Positions 11,341 to 23,094 of a stretch of 64,000 nt of DNA are shown piece after piece; position 1 is the stretch's first letter, and every line of letters starts with the position of its first letter. The stretch covers positions 1,364,001 to 1,428,000 of the forward strand of contig ML058387.1 of assembly GCA_003013855.2 (NCBI GenBank), in the 5' to 3' direction. Below the pieces are notes generated by a model that was given only the letters and a program-made list of their open reading frames with translations, was not told the origin of the DNA and ran no database searches. This DNA comes from Liriodendron chinense. Lineage: Eukaryota; Streptophyta; Magnoliopsida; Magnoliales; Magnoliaceae. A program made the translations under genes and the position numbers.

Positions 11341-11968
11341 CCACAATAAAGAGCTTAATCACCCATTGCTTTCGCCGACGGTTTCTGTGATTTGTCGACG
11401 GTCTATAGCATCATACTGATTCAACCATCCGTGGATAAAAACAAGGGTTACGTGACTTTATGAACTGTTTGGATGGCAAGTAAACATTGCGGTGGGTTCC
11501 TAAGAAATTGTCAATGGTGAGCGTTGGATCCTCACTCCTTCCTATGGTGTGATCCACTTAAGCTTTGATTCTGCCTCAATTTTGGGCTCCCTAAAATGAG
11601 CTGGCAAAATGGATGGACGGCATGGATAAAACACATGCATTATGGTGGGGCCCACAGAGCTTTGACACCAGCTAAATGGATGGTGTTAAAGTCACCACCC
11701 AACCATTTTACCAAATGAGCCCAAAAATGAGGCAAATCCAAAGCTCAAGCGGACCACATTATAGAAAACAGGGGATTAAACGATTACTGTTAAAAACCTC
11801 TTGGGGGCAAAAAAGTTTTGGATCAAGCTGGTATCTGTGTTTTCCTTTCATTGATGACAAATAAACATCACCATGGCCTTGAAGGTTTCAAGGGTTCCTG
11901 TGGTGTGGTCCACTTGTGCTTTGGTTATGCTTCAAATTTGGGCTCATAAACCAAAGCTGCGGTGTTGA
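11341..11968. repeat. Two partial copies of the palindromic core repeat
   Basis: About 11,450-11,675 is a right half (ATGGCAAGTAAACATTG ... GGTGGGGCCCAC) without its left half. About 11,680-11,965 is a second, degenerate copy with both halves but shortened ends. Neither has clear terminal repeats. Confidence 0.6.
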
Positions 11969-12080
11969 TTATCCTTACAAAATTATTCTATGAATGCAAC
12001 ATCTACAATAATAACATTCATAATTTCACACGTATATTGATCATAACCCTTGCAGACAAAAGAACATCTCACCCTCTCCT

Positions 12081-12557
12081 CTAACGAAATCGGCACCATT
12101 TGACATGCTCAACGGACTCTAATAGCCATTGGAATGAAGGTGGTGAGGGTTCTTCAGTGCCCCTAGGACATATTGCCAGCCCTTCAACAGGTAGTTGCGC
12201 CTTCTTGTGAGTATGATAAGAGAGGTCTTTGGAGTCGAAATGTTTGAAAAGATGGACGAGCCTGCCTCCTAAGGAAGTCTGGGGATCGTCTGGGGTGGTC
12301 AAAACATGCCAATACTTGCAAAGGAAGTGGAGTGCGTATATGAAGAAGGTAAGAGCAGAAGCGGTCCCGGTGATGAGGAAGAGGCCCCAGAAGCTATGAA
12401 GGGTGAGGCTGTTTGAAGTGTTGGTCGGGGATGGGTCCGAGCAATTGGCTTGTTGTCCGAACCACTTTTGCTCGATCTTCGCCATTTCATCTCCCTCCCT
12501 TACCTTTAAGATGGCTTCAGAAAAGTCGCGAACCAAAGGGGACCCTTTGGGAAAGAC
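12081..12557 (-). pseudogene. GLR2: GLR copy A exon 5 (last transmembrane helix and tail)
   Basis: The exon starts after TTCACAG with VFPKGSPLVRDFSEAILKV and continues through EGDEMAKIEQKWFG, the end of the agonist-binding lobe. A hydrophobic helix (SFWGLFLITGTASALTFFIY) follows, then a basic cytoplasmic tail ending WCRFR and TAG. It is 159 codons with no internal break. The paralogous exon at 51,150-51,596 is closely similar. The preceding intron is 7.0 kb. Confidence 0.85.
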
Positions 12558-13196
12558 CTGTGAATTAGAGGGAGTGAGAAAGCCAATAATATACCATATA
12601 TGCATCACACAACGTACTGAAATTTGTTAGATGCAAAGCATGCACGCACATAAATCTGTCAAGAACGGGTCCATTGGCTGGGCCTAGCCATATGTCTTTT
12701 GTCCTAAATGGGCCTGGACATGATGTTCATAAAGTCCAACAAGATAGACAGCCTGGATAGAGTTGTTTAACACTATCAGTCTAGGTGCTGGGCATGGACA
12801 CTCAGGGCTAGTATGAAAATTTAGGGGTGTTTGCTTTCTGCCTTGGTACTTACCTGGTTTTCAAAAAGAACAAAAAAAGGAAAACATAGAAAAAATAAAT
12901 AGAAAAAAAAAGTTTGGATTTCACTTTGGGCTTGTTTGGTTGGTGGGATTTCATCCCCTAGTTTTATGTTTCTTGAGAATGTTAGGGATCTGTTTGTACC
13001 AAAATTCATACGGACAGGATAAATAAGTGTCGATTAAGCCATGTGCCATAGAAGATATTCGATCAACTTTTCTTTTCAAGGGTGTTTTTAGTATTTTGGA
13101 TTCTCCAAGTAAAGGCAAGCAATTGTTCCAACCACGTTAGTCCTAAAACAAGTTTTGAGCATTCAAGGAAGATGAAATCATGGTCACTAAGCATCT

Positions 13197-13363
13197 GGAT
13201 CCTCTGTTGAAAACGAGCAGAGAACCTCTGCTGCTACTGCTCTGATTGGTCCAGATCATCCTGACTGTGTCAGAGCTGAGCAGCTCTGACACAGTCAGGC
13301 TGAGCTGGACCAATCAGAGTAGTGACGAACAGGATTTCTCTGCTCATTTTCAACAGAGGATCC
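13197..13363. mobile_element. Short palindromic MITE
   Basis: A 167-bp imperfect palindrome runs from GGATCCTCTGTTGAAAA to its complement. The centre has two perfect 18-bp arms (CTGACTGTGTCAGAGCTG and complement) separated by two bases, so the RNA would fold into a hairpin. It sits in intron 4 of GLR copy A. GGTCA occurs a few bases outside each end and is a candidate duplication only. Confidence 0.6.
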
Positions 13364-14291
13364 GGACTCTGGTCAATAAATGTAATCCACTTTTTCCCAA
13401 GTGGTTACACGTAGAAGGCGCCATGTGACGAGCTGTTGTTCTCCTATCACTCTGAAAAACTATATATAAATAGCAAAAGCATATATAAAGAAAAATCAAA
13501 ACCAGCGCAATGCTGTGTATCCAAGTCTAGTTGTTCCCTTCTCATCAGCTACGGTTATAGTAGATTTAGTCTCAGTTCGTCTCTATGCATGCGTCTGACT
13601 AACTCTTGGTTAGCCAGTAGTACGTTCTAATTTCCTTTCATACGTGCCCATGTACCAATCTGAAGGAAGAACTTAGCCTAGGAGCCGTCCGCCTAGCTAC
13701 ACTCAGACGTTAGGCCAAGAGTAGCTGTAATTCCTGGCATTACCTCTACTCACAGCTAATGATATACGAACATCACTGACAGCTAATGATGATATAAACA
13801 TCACTGTTAATGGTTGAATCAATTTTCATCTCAACCGTCCATTTGAACTCAACCACTAAGATCGATAGGACCATCTATTCGATTTGTTCATCAACAGAAG
13901 CGGATTAATGACAAGGACCCATTGGATAGACAACCATGGTTCCCTGCAGCACATAACGGTCATTGGGTGATTACCATTCTATCAGGTCTTGAGATGTTTT
14001 GACCAAATATTTCAGACCGGGGATGGAATGGCCGTAGATTTTTTAAAATAATAATAATGATAATAAATATTTTAAATATGAATTTGGGATAGATATTTCA
14101 TATCTCGTCTCTCCCTCTTATCCAAATCCTTATCCCTAATTTTTCTCCCTCTTATCTTTAACTCCTTATATCTCAACTTCCTAATGAGCCTTTCCTTTTA
14201 AGAAAGGTGCCGTCAAAGGAGTTCTACTTCAACTCAAACATACAAAAAAAATAAAAATAAATAAAAATAAAAAAATAACACCCTCTGTACA

Positions 14292-14331
<40 letters not shown>

Positions 14332-16055
14332 CATGGGAAAGAGATTACATATTATTATGTTTCTTCATAATTTTAATAATCTTGATATAATATGTGGCCA
14401 GACGGGTATGACGGACGGTTTGATTAGCCCTCCGACCATCATACACGCTTAGATGGAGAGGATTAATTCTTTGCGCAATTAGTTTGAAGTTTCCACATAG
14501 AGAATTGCTCTCTACATATGATGTTAGATTCATAATTGTAAAGTGGATTAATTATTATCAATTTTAAAATTTTTGAGATTTAATTATTTAGACAATGTAA
14601 TGAACGAGCTGAATCGACTATTCGACCATTGTGTTGTTGGATATGGAAGTGTTTAATAAGGAGTGTTCAGATTTCTGTATAAGTAACGATATCCCTTGGC
14701 GTAATGGATCGAAATGGGCCACCTGGTTGTGCACGAGATTCACATCATTCATCCAAATCCTATGGCCAAATCATGCTAAGACCCCAATTATTTAGATGAT
14801 CAAAATTTTTTTAGGTGGGTCACATCGATCCAAATAATATGATAGATATACTATGACTTGTTAATCATGTTAAGTTCCGATTTTGTGGAAATCGATTTGA
14901 TCAAATTAGTTAAATCAATTGCTTGGATCAACTACATTAGATCCCCAAAAATCTAATTGAATTAATCGATTGGTGGGCTACCCTGATCGAATTTTTCACA
15001 ATCCATTAATCTTATAATATGGATTAAATGAAGTATCCATGATTTAGATTAACCAACTAATGGATCTCTCCCTATTAATCAATCTAGAGAGAACCCTTGA
15101 TCGGTGTAGATCTATTCAAAATACCTAAATTAGACCAAAGATTTTTTATTAATTCAAACCCGTAATTTTTTTTTTTTTTACCTAACTATCGAAGTTGGAT
15201 TAAAATTTTTAAATATTATGATTTTGAATCATAATATTTGGACTTATGAATTTATAACATATACGCTCCACACTCCTTAGACCATTTGTGAGTTGTTGGA
15301 ATAAGGGTTAGCCATATTGGTAAACTCAAATCAAAGGTGGGCCCCATTATATAGAACGATCAGATCAAACGGTAACTTTATTTATATAATGAATAGGGAT
15401 TCTAAACTCAAATCAATCTGTCTATATCGTGTGAATTCATCATTACTAGACACAGGTGAGTAACCCAACTTGTCTCATATCCATGGGAATTAAAATGGAG
15501 TTGTTGTGTAATTGATTGAATGATATGTTAATTAATTGATGTGTGATTGAAGAATTATATATTTTAAGTTAACTGATGATGATTTATGAGACTATGTTGC
15601 ATTCTAAATTATGTTTTCACATGTAATTTCTGGAAATATTATTGAAATCACATGCTTAGATTCCATTTTAAACAAGTGTATATAAACAATTGGGAAATGA
15701 TGAATTTGTACATCATCTATCACATCCGCATAACACATGGTTGATCCTAGGGGCCCTTACTAGAAGAAATGTCGATCCTGATAGATTGTTACCAAATGTT
15801 GGCTATGTCCATGCCTACCGAAAGGTGGAAGCCTACCCAACAGGTGGATGTGGGTTGACAATCTCTAACTTAAGCATATGGACGATCTTCCCATCTAGAG
15901 CATTCATATGTCATGTGCATATACATTTTTGCATTCAATGTTTTACTATTTTAATTGTTGTGCTTATGAACCATGCTGGGTTATTTCATTAAACCTGGTC
16001 AACTTACCCTTTTTATTGATGGAAAAATTGTACAAATGAGCCATTAGCAGATAAT
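13364..16055. other. Intron 4 sequence of GLR copy A, no gene seen
   Basis: AT-rich sequence without coding frames of note. It contains a (GA)n run at about 14,301-14,325 and A/T homopolymers. No RNA gene or transposon boundary was recognised. Confidence 0.4.
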
Positions 16056-16063
16056 GTGGAGCA

Positions 16064-16486
16064 GGGAGTCAAATTGCGTCCTTCCTAAGTATGGACGCAA
16101 AGTGTCCATACCGAGCTGTGGAGGAGCCCATCGTGATGTATCTGTTTATCCACTCCGTCCATTCATTTTATAAGATTGTTTTAAGGAATGAATCTAAAAA
16201 GGAGGAAGATCCAACGCTCAAGTGGGCCACAAATAGCAAGTTGAACCTGCTAACGTCATCACTACAGAGCACGCTACTATAGTGATGACGTCACCAGGTT
16301 TAGCTCGCGCTATTTGGTGTGGCCTACTTGAGTGTTGGATCTACGTATTTTTTGAGCCCATATGCTAACATGATCTTATAAAATGGATGGATGGAGTGGA
16401 CAAACAGATACATCATGGTAGGCCCCTTCACAGCTCGGTATGGACATGCACTTTGCGTCCATATGAGGAAGGACACAATCCGACTC
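16064..16486. mobile_element. Palindromic MITE with target duplication GTGGAGCA
   Basis: Terminal repeats read GGGAGTCAAATTGCGTCC on the left and GAGTCGGATTGTGTCC (complement) on the right, then TATGGACGCAAAGTG boxes and the shared palindromic core (CCACTCCGTCC, CAAGTGGGCCAC, and mirror). GTGGAGCA occurs directly outside both ends (16,056-16,063 and 16,488-16,495), or nine bases if the preceding T is counted. An 8-9-bp duplication fits hAT or Mutator transposition. The element is non-coding. Confidence 0.75.
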
Positions 16487-16776
16487 TGTGGAGCAAGAAC
16501 TGGAAGGGGTCACTTAACTTGAATAAAACCCACATAAAACATGGCCATACTTATCTGAAGATGAATCGGCAGCGTTAGATCATTCTTAAATATTTGATTT
16601 ATTTGTTAGGATAGTTTGGTTGGTGTACAATACATATTGGCATTGACTATGAGATTTTAAGCAATTGTCTAGAATTATTTGATTGAGACATTGTGAGCCT
16701 GGAATGAGCATATTTATGGTTACATGTTATAATAAATGAATTAAGTTTGAGATTTATGTTATTTGAATGGTCGTGA

Positions 16777-16778
<2 letters not shown>

Positions 16779-16836
<58 letters not shown>
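16779..16836. repeat. (AT)n microsatellite
   Basis: A run of 29 AT dinucleotides in intron 4 of GLR copy A. Confidence 0.95.
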
Positions 16837-16838
<2 letters not shown>

Positions 16839-17150
16839 TTGGTTGATTGGTGCTAAGTGTTTGGTATGTATAATTAGAATTCGACGGACTTAGGTGGAAC
16901 TTAAAATGAACGTAATTCCCACCTCTAATTAAACTGATCAATAGATGAAGTTAGTACATTTTTTGTACGAGTTACGAACTAAAACTCAGGTCTGAGGGTA
17001 CACACTCTGCACCTGAATTTTGAGTCGTGAGAAAGGACTTATTCGATACACTTGTAAAGTACTAGCAGTTGATACACATGTAGTTAAACATTACACACAT
17101 CACATAACTTTAAGTTAATTTGTCCAAATCATAGGAACAAGTGTAGATGA

Positions 17151-19330
17151 TGTTAGTGCATTTTTCTGTGGCATACTAGTGCACCATATTTGTTAATACG
17201 TGCGTCCATGTGTTGTAATGTCGGTTGAGCATTAGCAAACTGAAGACCTAAGATTCAAATAGACAAGAAGCATTAGAGAAGAAGAACAGGTAAATTAGAT
17301 GTCTTGGTGACCATAACTCTTAGAACTAAAACAATCATAACCTCTAGATGAATTGGACCATATAGTAAAACCCTTAATCATCATTTAACCTTAGAATACT
17401 TAGGCTAATAAAAGAGGTGCAAACTGCTGTAAATAAACTAGCCTGAACAACATTTCGATTGAACTTCGATACCATCAGAATTCATTTCGATGAGTCTTTA
17501 ATGCCATTGAAAACTAGTTCGATCCATCGAAACCATCAGAATTCATTTCGATGAGTCTTTGATGCCATTGAAAACTAGTTCGATCCATCGAACACATGTC
17601 CAACAACATTTCTGAAAACTCTAGACAGTTCTTCGATGCCATCGAATAACCCTTCAATCCCATCGAAGTGTGTTTTTCAATGCCATCGAAAATTGTTTGA
17701 TGCCATCGAACTGGATGTCCAGTAATTTAAAAAACTCTCTAAATAGTTCTTCGATCCCTCGAAGATATTTTCAATTTTTCACAGATGTCTTCAATGCCAT
17801 CGAAGCGGCCGTTTTTCTGCCCATTTACTAGTCGTTAGAGCTTTATCTATAAAAGCAGGGGATTCGGTCTTTGGGCTCAAGAGAGGAATTTTAATGATTT
17901 AGAAGTCATCATTATTCCAAACACTTATAGGCTTTAATCCTAATTCATTCAAGACATCTTCCTTGTGATTCATCACAAGAATGGAGCATTCAAAGCTCAT
18001 TTAGAAGATGATCTTGTCCTTCTTGATCTCCAGAATTTTAGACACATAGTTAAAAAATTTAGTCTAAACCTCTCTAAAAGATCATATTAGGTGAATTTCT
18101 CTAGGCAACCATCATCTACTAGTTGTAGAGGATTCACTACCAACTCACATCACCTTGGTCATCTCAAGAAGATCAAATACAAGACGATTGATCGTTGAAC
18201 CTGAGGCATTGGTGAAGCACCAGCAACAACATCGAAGGAGCAAATGGGAGTTGATTGAAGCACGAGAGAATGAAAATCAAGTAACCCGAGACGAGGCTCA
18301 AAAGTCGACAAGTAAGATTGTCATTTTGTAAAGTCCATCCACTCTATTCTCATGGGGAATTGAGTGTAGAGTTTAAATTGTCAAACTCGATAGGTTCGAT
18401 TATAGGACTTAAGCCCAGTTGTAAGGTTGAATCAAGTCTCCGTAGGAAGCCTCCTGTGGGAGTATAAGCTAGGGTCGGTTGTAAGACCTTTGCTAGGTTG
18501 TAAAGCCTAAAACCATTGAGGTTCGGTTGTAAAACCTTGGCTTATGTGTTAAGCCTAAATTATTAATTAGGTTCGGTTATACGACCTTGGCCTTTGTGTA
18601 GGGCCCTAAATTAAGGTTTGGTTATAGGACATTGGCTTTTAAGTATAGCTTAAATTGTCAAGTTTTCAAGGGGAACCACCGACACAAGTGTGTACGTGGT
18701 CTACCAATACAGGTGTGTACGTGTAAGTTCTTGTGTAGGACCTGGTCTTTGAGTAGAATTGTAAGGTATGAAGGATCTTATTTAAAACTCTTAAGTTGTG
18801 AGGTGAACCTGATTTGAAACCTTCATAGTGAAATCCAGTGTTCTTATATGTTAGGAATGACAACCGTGAGTGAAGTAGAAAAGTAATCGAATCACTATAC
18901 ATCGTTTTGTTTGAGATTGTATTTAAGCATATTTCTACTTATGCATTATATGTTTAATCGCTTAATTATGAATGTTTAATCAGAATATATGCTAAGCGCT
19001 AGATAGGCACATTCACACATAATATGTATTTTCACTACTTGTGTAGACTTGAGCATATATTATTGCATCTCATATAATCTACATTAGTTGTATAAATTAA
19101 TTACGTAATTAGTTAAATCATTTGATAATTTATGTGTTTAGACTAGTTGCTTAATTGTTTATATCCTTGCTAGTCTATGTGATTAGGCCTACTAAGGCTT
19201 TGAAGCCGAAATATTCCTCCTTATTTATTATAAATTGTTAGATTAAATCAACTAGGCGAAAAGAATTTTAAAAATATCCTAATCACTCTCCTCTAGGACT
19301 TAGCTATTATTCTAGTCGCTCCACAAGCAG
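17151..19330 (+). mobile_element. Probable solo LTR of a Copia-type element
   Basis: Begins TGTTAGTGCATTTTTCTGTG and ends near CTCCTCTAGGACTTAG...CTCCACA. It contains a cluster of TTCGATGCCATCGAA-like inverted motifs (17,460-17,810), one about 63-bp direct duplication, then a TATAAAAG box near 17,850 followed by typical LTR transcript-start text. This layout recalls long LTRs of the SIRE/Maximus type. No 5-bp duplication was found and no internal region adjoins, so the ends are approximate. Confidence 0.4.
17464..17589. repeat. Tandem pair of about 63-bp units
   Basis: Two adjacent copies of a unit containing CCATCAGAATTCATTTCGAT ... GAAAACTAGTTCGATCCATC, differing by one or two bases. They lie within the probable LTR, where other TCGATGCCATCGA palindromes follow. 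Confidence 0.75.
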
Positions 19331-19497
19331 CCACAAAGCACATAGCATGATAAGGTATCATGTTAGACTACCCCACGCAATTTCAAATAGTTCCAAACCT
19401 CAAAACATGGTTGATTGAACAATCCTAACCTCTGATTAATGAACACTATTCGTAAGGTCGACTACCAACCAAGTAGATAGGAAAATCATTCAAGCCA

Positions 19498-19498
<1 letters not shown>

Positions 19499-19554
<56 letters not shown>
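19499..19554. repeat. Compound (TG)n(AG)n microsatellite at a splice donor
   Basis: About 29 bases of TG followed by about 26 of AG on the plus strand. On the coding strand this is CT then CA repeat, beginning a few bases after the GLR copy A exon 4 donor at 19,558. Confidence 0.95.
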
Positions 19555-19558
19555 TTAC

Positions 19559-19965
19559 AAAGCCAAATCCACCAGTCTTGTAGGTGGGCCCCACCATCAT
19601 GTACCGTCCACAGTACTTGCCGAGCATGAGCTTGATGTAAGGGAGCTCATCAAAGACGGCCGCAACCCCACCATTCTTGCTTCCCTTTGACAAGGCCTCG
19701 TGATACTCTTCTCGGGATGGGAGGGGCTTGATCTTAGGCTCATCAAAGTTCAAGCTCTTTAATAACCCCAGTATAAAAGAATCCTCCGCGTACCCAACGT
19801 ACTCCCCATTCCTGATGAGATAATTGACGTCCGTTATGGTGGGCTGGAGCCGTTGGACGGTCAGCATTGAAGTCAAACTTGCAGTGTAACTGGAAGTCAA
19901 TACAAGTACCACGAACATCCATATGATCAAAACGAACCGTGACAAGTTGTTCACCACCTTCTCCT
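19559..19965 (-). pseudogene. GLR2: GLR copy A exon 4 (pore helix M3 and second lobe)
   Basis: After a TTGGCAG acceptor the frame reads EKVVNNLSRFVLIIWMFVVL, then the M3 signature SYTASLTSMLTVQRLQPTI, then the second agonist-binding lobe ending GPTYKTGGFGF. The codon split with exon 3 (one base, then two) restores frame. The donor is TTT/GTAACT, and the next intron bases are a (CT)n(CA)n microsatellite, which is unusually close to a splice site. Confidence 0.85.
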
Positions 19966-20726
19966 CTGCCAACATTAAAAAAAAATGGTTTAATTTTTCT
20001 TAAATATAGAACATCTAACCAATCAATCTGGGTCGTCCATGTTTTTACATCTTAATCTTCATGGGCAAATAGGGAAAAAAAAAAAAACGGATCAGATGAT
20101 TATACACTTTGGGCGATTGGATGGCCAAGATTTGTTTATATACAAATAGGTCCAATTAACTATTTGAACCATCCGTTAACAGGGGTCCACCGTGGACTGG
20201 ACTGCCCAACGGGTTCAAAGAATCACTTTAATCAGATGATCCTAACAACCCATCCACGGCTTGGGAAACGGGTGGCAATAAAAAGTAAGGCTAGCTTTTA
20301 AACGGATAGGATCATCTAATGGGTGCAATTTCTGCATGTTGTCCCATAAAACGAAGGTTAGACCTAAATTAATGGGAAGTACTGGTGAGCACTGGATCAT
20401 TTCTCAGAAACTACTACACATACCAAGACTCGGTGTATAAACCTCTAGGTTAGATAAGTTAAAATGGACATTGATCAGAACCGTCCAAGTCACTAGAAAC
20501 GTCCCAAAAATCTAACCCATGTGAATGATCCTAACCGTCCATCGAATAGAGTCCTGTAGATCACTTTCCATAACTTCAATTTCCCATCCAAAATACGGGC
20601 CCTTCATTGGATGGTTAGAAACATCCGATGGATGTGATTATTAGGCAAGATTCTGGACCGCAATGTACAACAGTAGGGATGAAATGTTGAGAAATTCAAA
20701 TAAAGGACGGACGGGGACATAATTAC

Positions 20727-21039
20727 TGTCTGCCAAGACGAGTGTAGAAATGGAGAACGAGAACATCACGCCGATCTGATGGGCAGGTGGTCCCCTAAAA
20801 GCGTCTTTGATCCTGTGCTCGAGAGCCCACGGGACGAAGCCCGTGAAGACAGAGGCAACCGCGCTTGTAAGCCATAGATTCCTACTCAGAGGCTTCAAGA
20901 AAATCCATGCATCCTTACTTTCGTCGTACTTGATCGGCAAGATCATGGACACGCCTGACTCACTGTAGGGCAGCGTAAAATCGGCGTACTTAAATCGGTT
21001 GGCTAGGATTGTAATGTCCCCCACCACTTCATCGTATTT
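20727..21039 (-). pseudogene. GLR2: GLR copy A exon 3 (first lobe end, M1, pore loop)
   Basis: The exon starts after GATAATCAG with KYDEVVGDITILANRFKYAD, continues through FTLPYSESGVSMILPI, a first membrane segment (WLTSAVASVFTGFVPWALEH), and the pore-loop region FRGPPAHQIGVMFSFSIS. The donor is GAC A/GTAATT. The usual WFSFSTMVFA pore text reads SFSISTLVLA, a diverged pore. Length is 313 bp, phase 0 to phase 1, which fits its neighbours. Confidence 0.85.
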
Positions 21040-21546
21040 CTGATTATCCAATCACAAAAGCAGAAGAAATTAGACCAGATTGAAATGACAAATGAGAGAT
21101 ATCCTCGTAGGTAGACTATTCTCACATGGGGAAGCATGCAAATATGAACGTTCCATGAGGTTGTAAATAATTAATGCTTAAATAATAATAATAATAATGA
21201 TAATAATAATACTTAGATCTTTTGCGTAAGAAATAAAATAATTCAATGATTCTCTCCGTACATGGGCGTCAAAGTAGTTAAATCTTTTGCTAGTAATTTA
21301 TTTGTTTGGATATGCTATGACCCACCTTCAACACGCACAAAAGAAATAGTAGACTATGCATTCTTTTTCACCGCTTTTATGTTTTTAAATTTTTATTTTC
21401 ATGCAGGCTTTTCATATCTATACGTTCAGGATTCTTCCCACCCAAAAAACTCTTAAAATAAAAAACAATTGCAAGTAGATTTTCTAATGAAGAATGAAAA
21501 GAAGAAAAAAAAAACACACATGAACCCGTTCTGAAGTATCACGTAC

Positions 21547-22878
21547 CTGAAGATAGACTTCATAAACAAGGTCATTGATTGTCCCAGCACTTCCTCCCCT
21601 AGAATTTGCATATGGCACGAATTTGTAAGATATGTCGTATGGTAACAATTCTCTTACGGCATCGAACACATCTATACAAAACCCTGTGACGGTGCCGCTG
21701 TTATTCACATCGACATTCACAAATTCTCTTAGTACTTTTAACACTGGAACGCCGATTCTCAGCTTCTTCCCACTCGTTGGTATCACCCAACCTCTCGGTA
21801 AGGCTTTTGATTTTCCTGGCCAGTTGACATGCATAAGATCATCCATGGAAGCTGAGTACATTTTGTTTCTGGTCTCGTTTAGTACCTTTGAAAGTCCAGA
21901 TGCTGGCGTCCAAAACCCAATTTCGCTCCCTCCTCTCCCAACCACATTGATTATTTCGAAAGCTGATGATTGCAATTGCCCGTCAATGAGATGGAATTTA
22001 CCGCTAAGGCCTTTGAATTCAGTAATGAAGATGGCGTCAAGAAGTTTTGGGCCCATTTCTGAGACTCCTAAACTTGTTAAATCATTCGAGTTTGGCTTGG
22101 CTTTAGGCCTTCGGAAGTGGGATTTCGTGGCTCCAACGTGCTCCGCCACCATTGCCAACGCCTGGACTGTATCATATGCCTATAGCCCTATAGTACTTAG
22201 TTCAGCTTTTCCGATGCTTGGATTCCCTAAGAGGATTTTCCTTCTCCATCTTGATGTAAAATTGTCGAGTTTTTTCGATTTTGGAACATAAGGTTTCACG
22301 CCCAAGACACCATGCATCGAATCAACGACAGAAGAGTCCATGGAATCCAAGAAATCCATTATCTCGTCCGTTGTAATCCAAACATACCCTTCGTTCATCA
22401 TTCCTGCATCCTTCACCTTCGAGAAAAAGTGGGACCCAAGACCAGAAAAACACATGTGGACAACGAAAACCCTAGTCTGCATGGTCATCAACTTGTATAG
22501 CTCTTTGAGGATCTGATCATCGGTCGCCGAAGAAGGGATCACACTCCGGTCTGAGACCTTGGCATCAATCTCTTGGAGGGCATCGGTGAGGAAGGGTATG
22601 ACTCCACGTCCGTAATCAGCGTCTTCGTAGATGGGGACCACTTCTCTCCATCCAAAGGCTCGAACGATGGCTGCGATGGCCTTGACCTGAGATGAGTCGT
22701 CATGTGCGGTCCGGATGAAGTAGGGAGTTCGGGATGAAGAGAGAGAAGGACTTGTAGCTGAGAAGGACAAGATGGGCACTTGAAATTTGTTGCCAAGATC
22801 CGCCACAAACTCGGCTTGGGCAGACGATTCTGGTCCCTATGATCGCTTTGACTTGGACATTTTTCAAGAGATCCAAAG
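21547..22878 (-). pseudogene. GLR2: GLR copy A exon 2 (amino-terminal domain), two lesions
   Basis: The frame runs from LDLLKNVQVKAIIG through SSRTPYFIRTAHDDSSQVKA, FGWREVVPIYEDADYGRG and NEGYVWITTDEIMDFL to agonist-lobe text KKLRIGVPVLKVLREFVNV and DLVYEVYLQ at a CAG/GTACGT donor. This is the periplasmic-binding-protein-like amino-terminal domain plus part of the agonist domain. One extra base near 22,834 shifts the frame just after AIIG. A TAG at 22,180-22,182 falls where GLWAYDTAWALA is expected, a single G-to-A change. The acceptor near 22,879 is inferred. Confidence 0.8.
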
Positions 22879-23094
22879 CTACCATGCACAAGAGACGAAG
22901 ATGGAATTCAGAGGTATGTATGGGTATGGATCATACAAGGGTTTGATTCGATCAATCTAGACGGTTAGATTGTTCGGATAGTACTCCGTGCAATCCTATC
23001 CATTGGATCGCATATGTTCACAAAAGATTGCTTGTGTGTTAATTAAGACCATTGGCTCGAAAATAGAGAATGTTAACGTAGCTGATTGCGTCCT

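Larger units (their letters stand above)
12081..22878 (-). pseudogene. GLR2: GLR copy A: clade-2 glutamate-receptor-like channel, disrupted
   Basis: Four exons on the minus strand spell out most of a plant ionotropic glutamate-receptor homologue: an amino-terminal ligand-binding domain (exon 2), first lobe of the agonist-binding domain (end of exon 2, start of exon 3), membrane segments and pore (exons 3-4), second lobe (exon 4), last transmembrane helix and tail (exon 5). Splice phases agree across all three introns. Intact GLRs are amino-acid-gated calcium-permeable channels of plant membranes. Two lesions break it: one extra base near 22,834 and an in-frame TAG at 22,180-22,182 where the family has Trp. 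Exon 1 with the signal peptide was not found up to 26 kb. Intron 4 is 7.0 kb and repeat-filled. Likely a pseudogene; both lesions could in principle be sequencing errors. Confidence 0.8.

Noticed and set aside
13197..13363. A microRNA precursor in the intronic palindrome
   Set aside because: The hairpin is strong, but the whole block is symmetric with repeat-like ends, which fits a MITE; no evidence of a processed small RNA can be seen from sequence alone.
21632..22291. 219-codon plus-strand frame
   Set aside because: It is the antisense shadow of GLR exon 2, which has clear family motifs on the minus strand.
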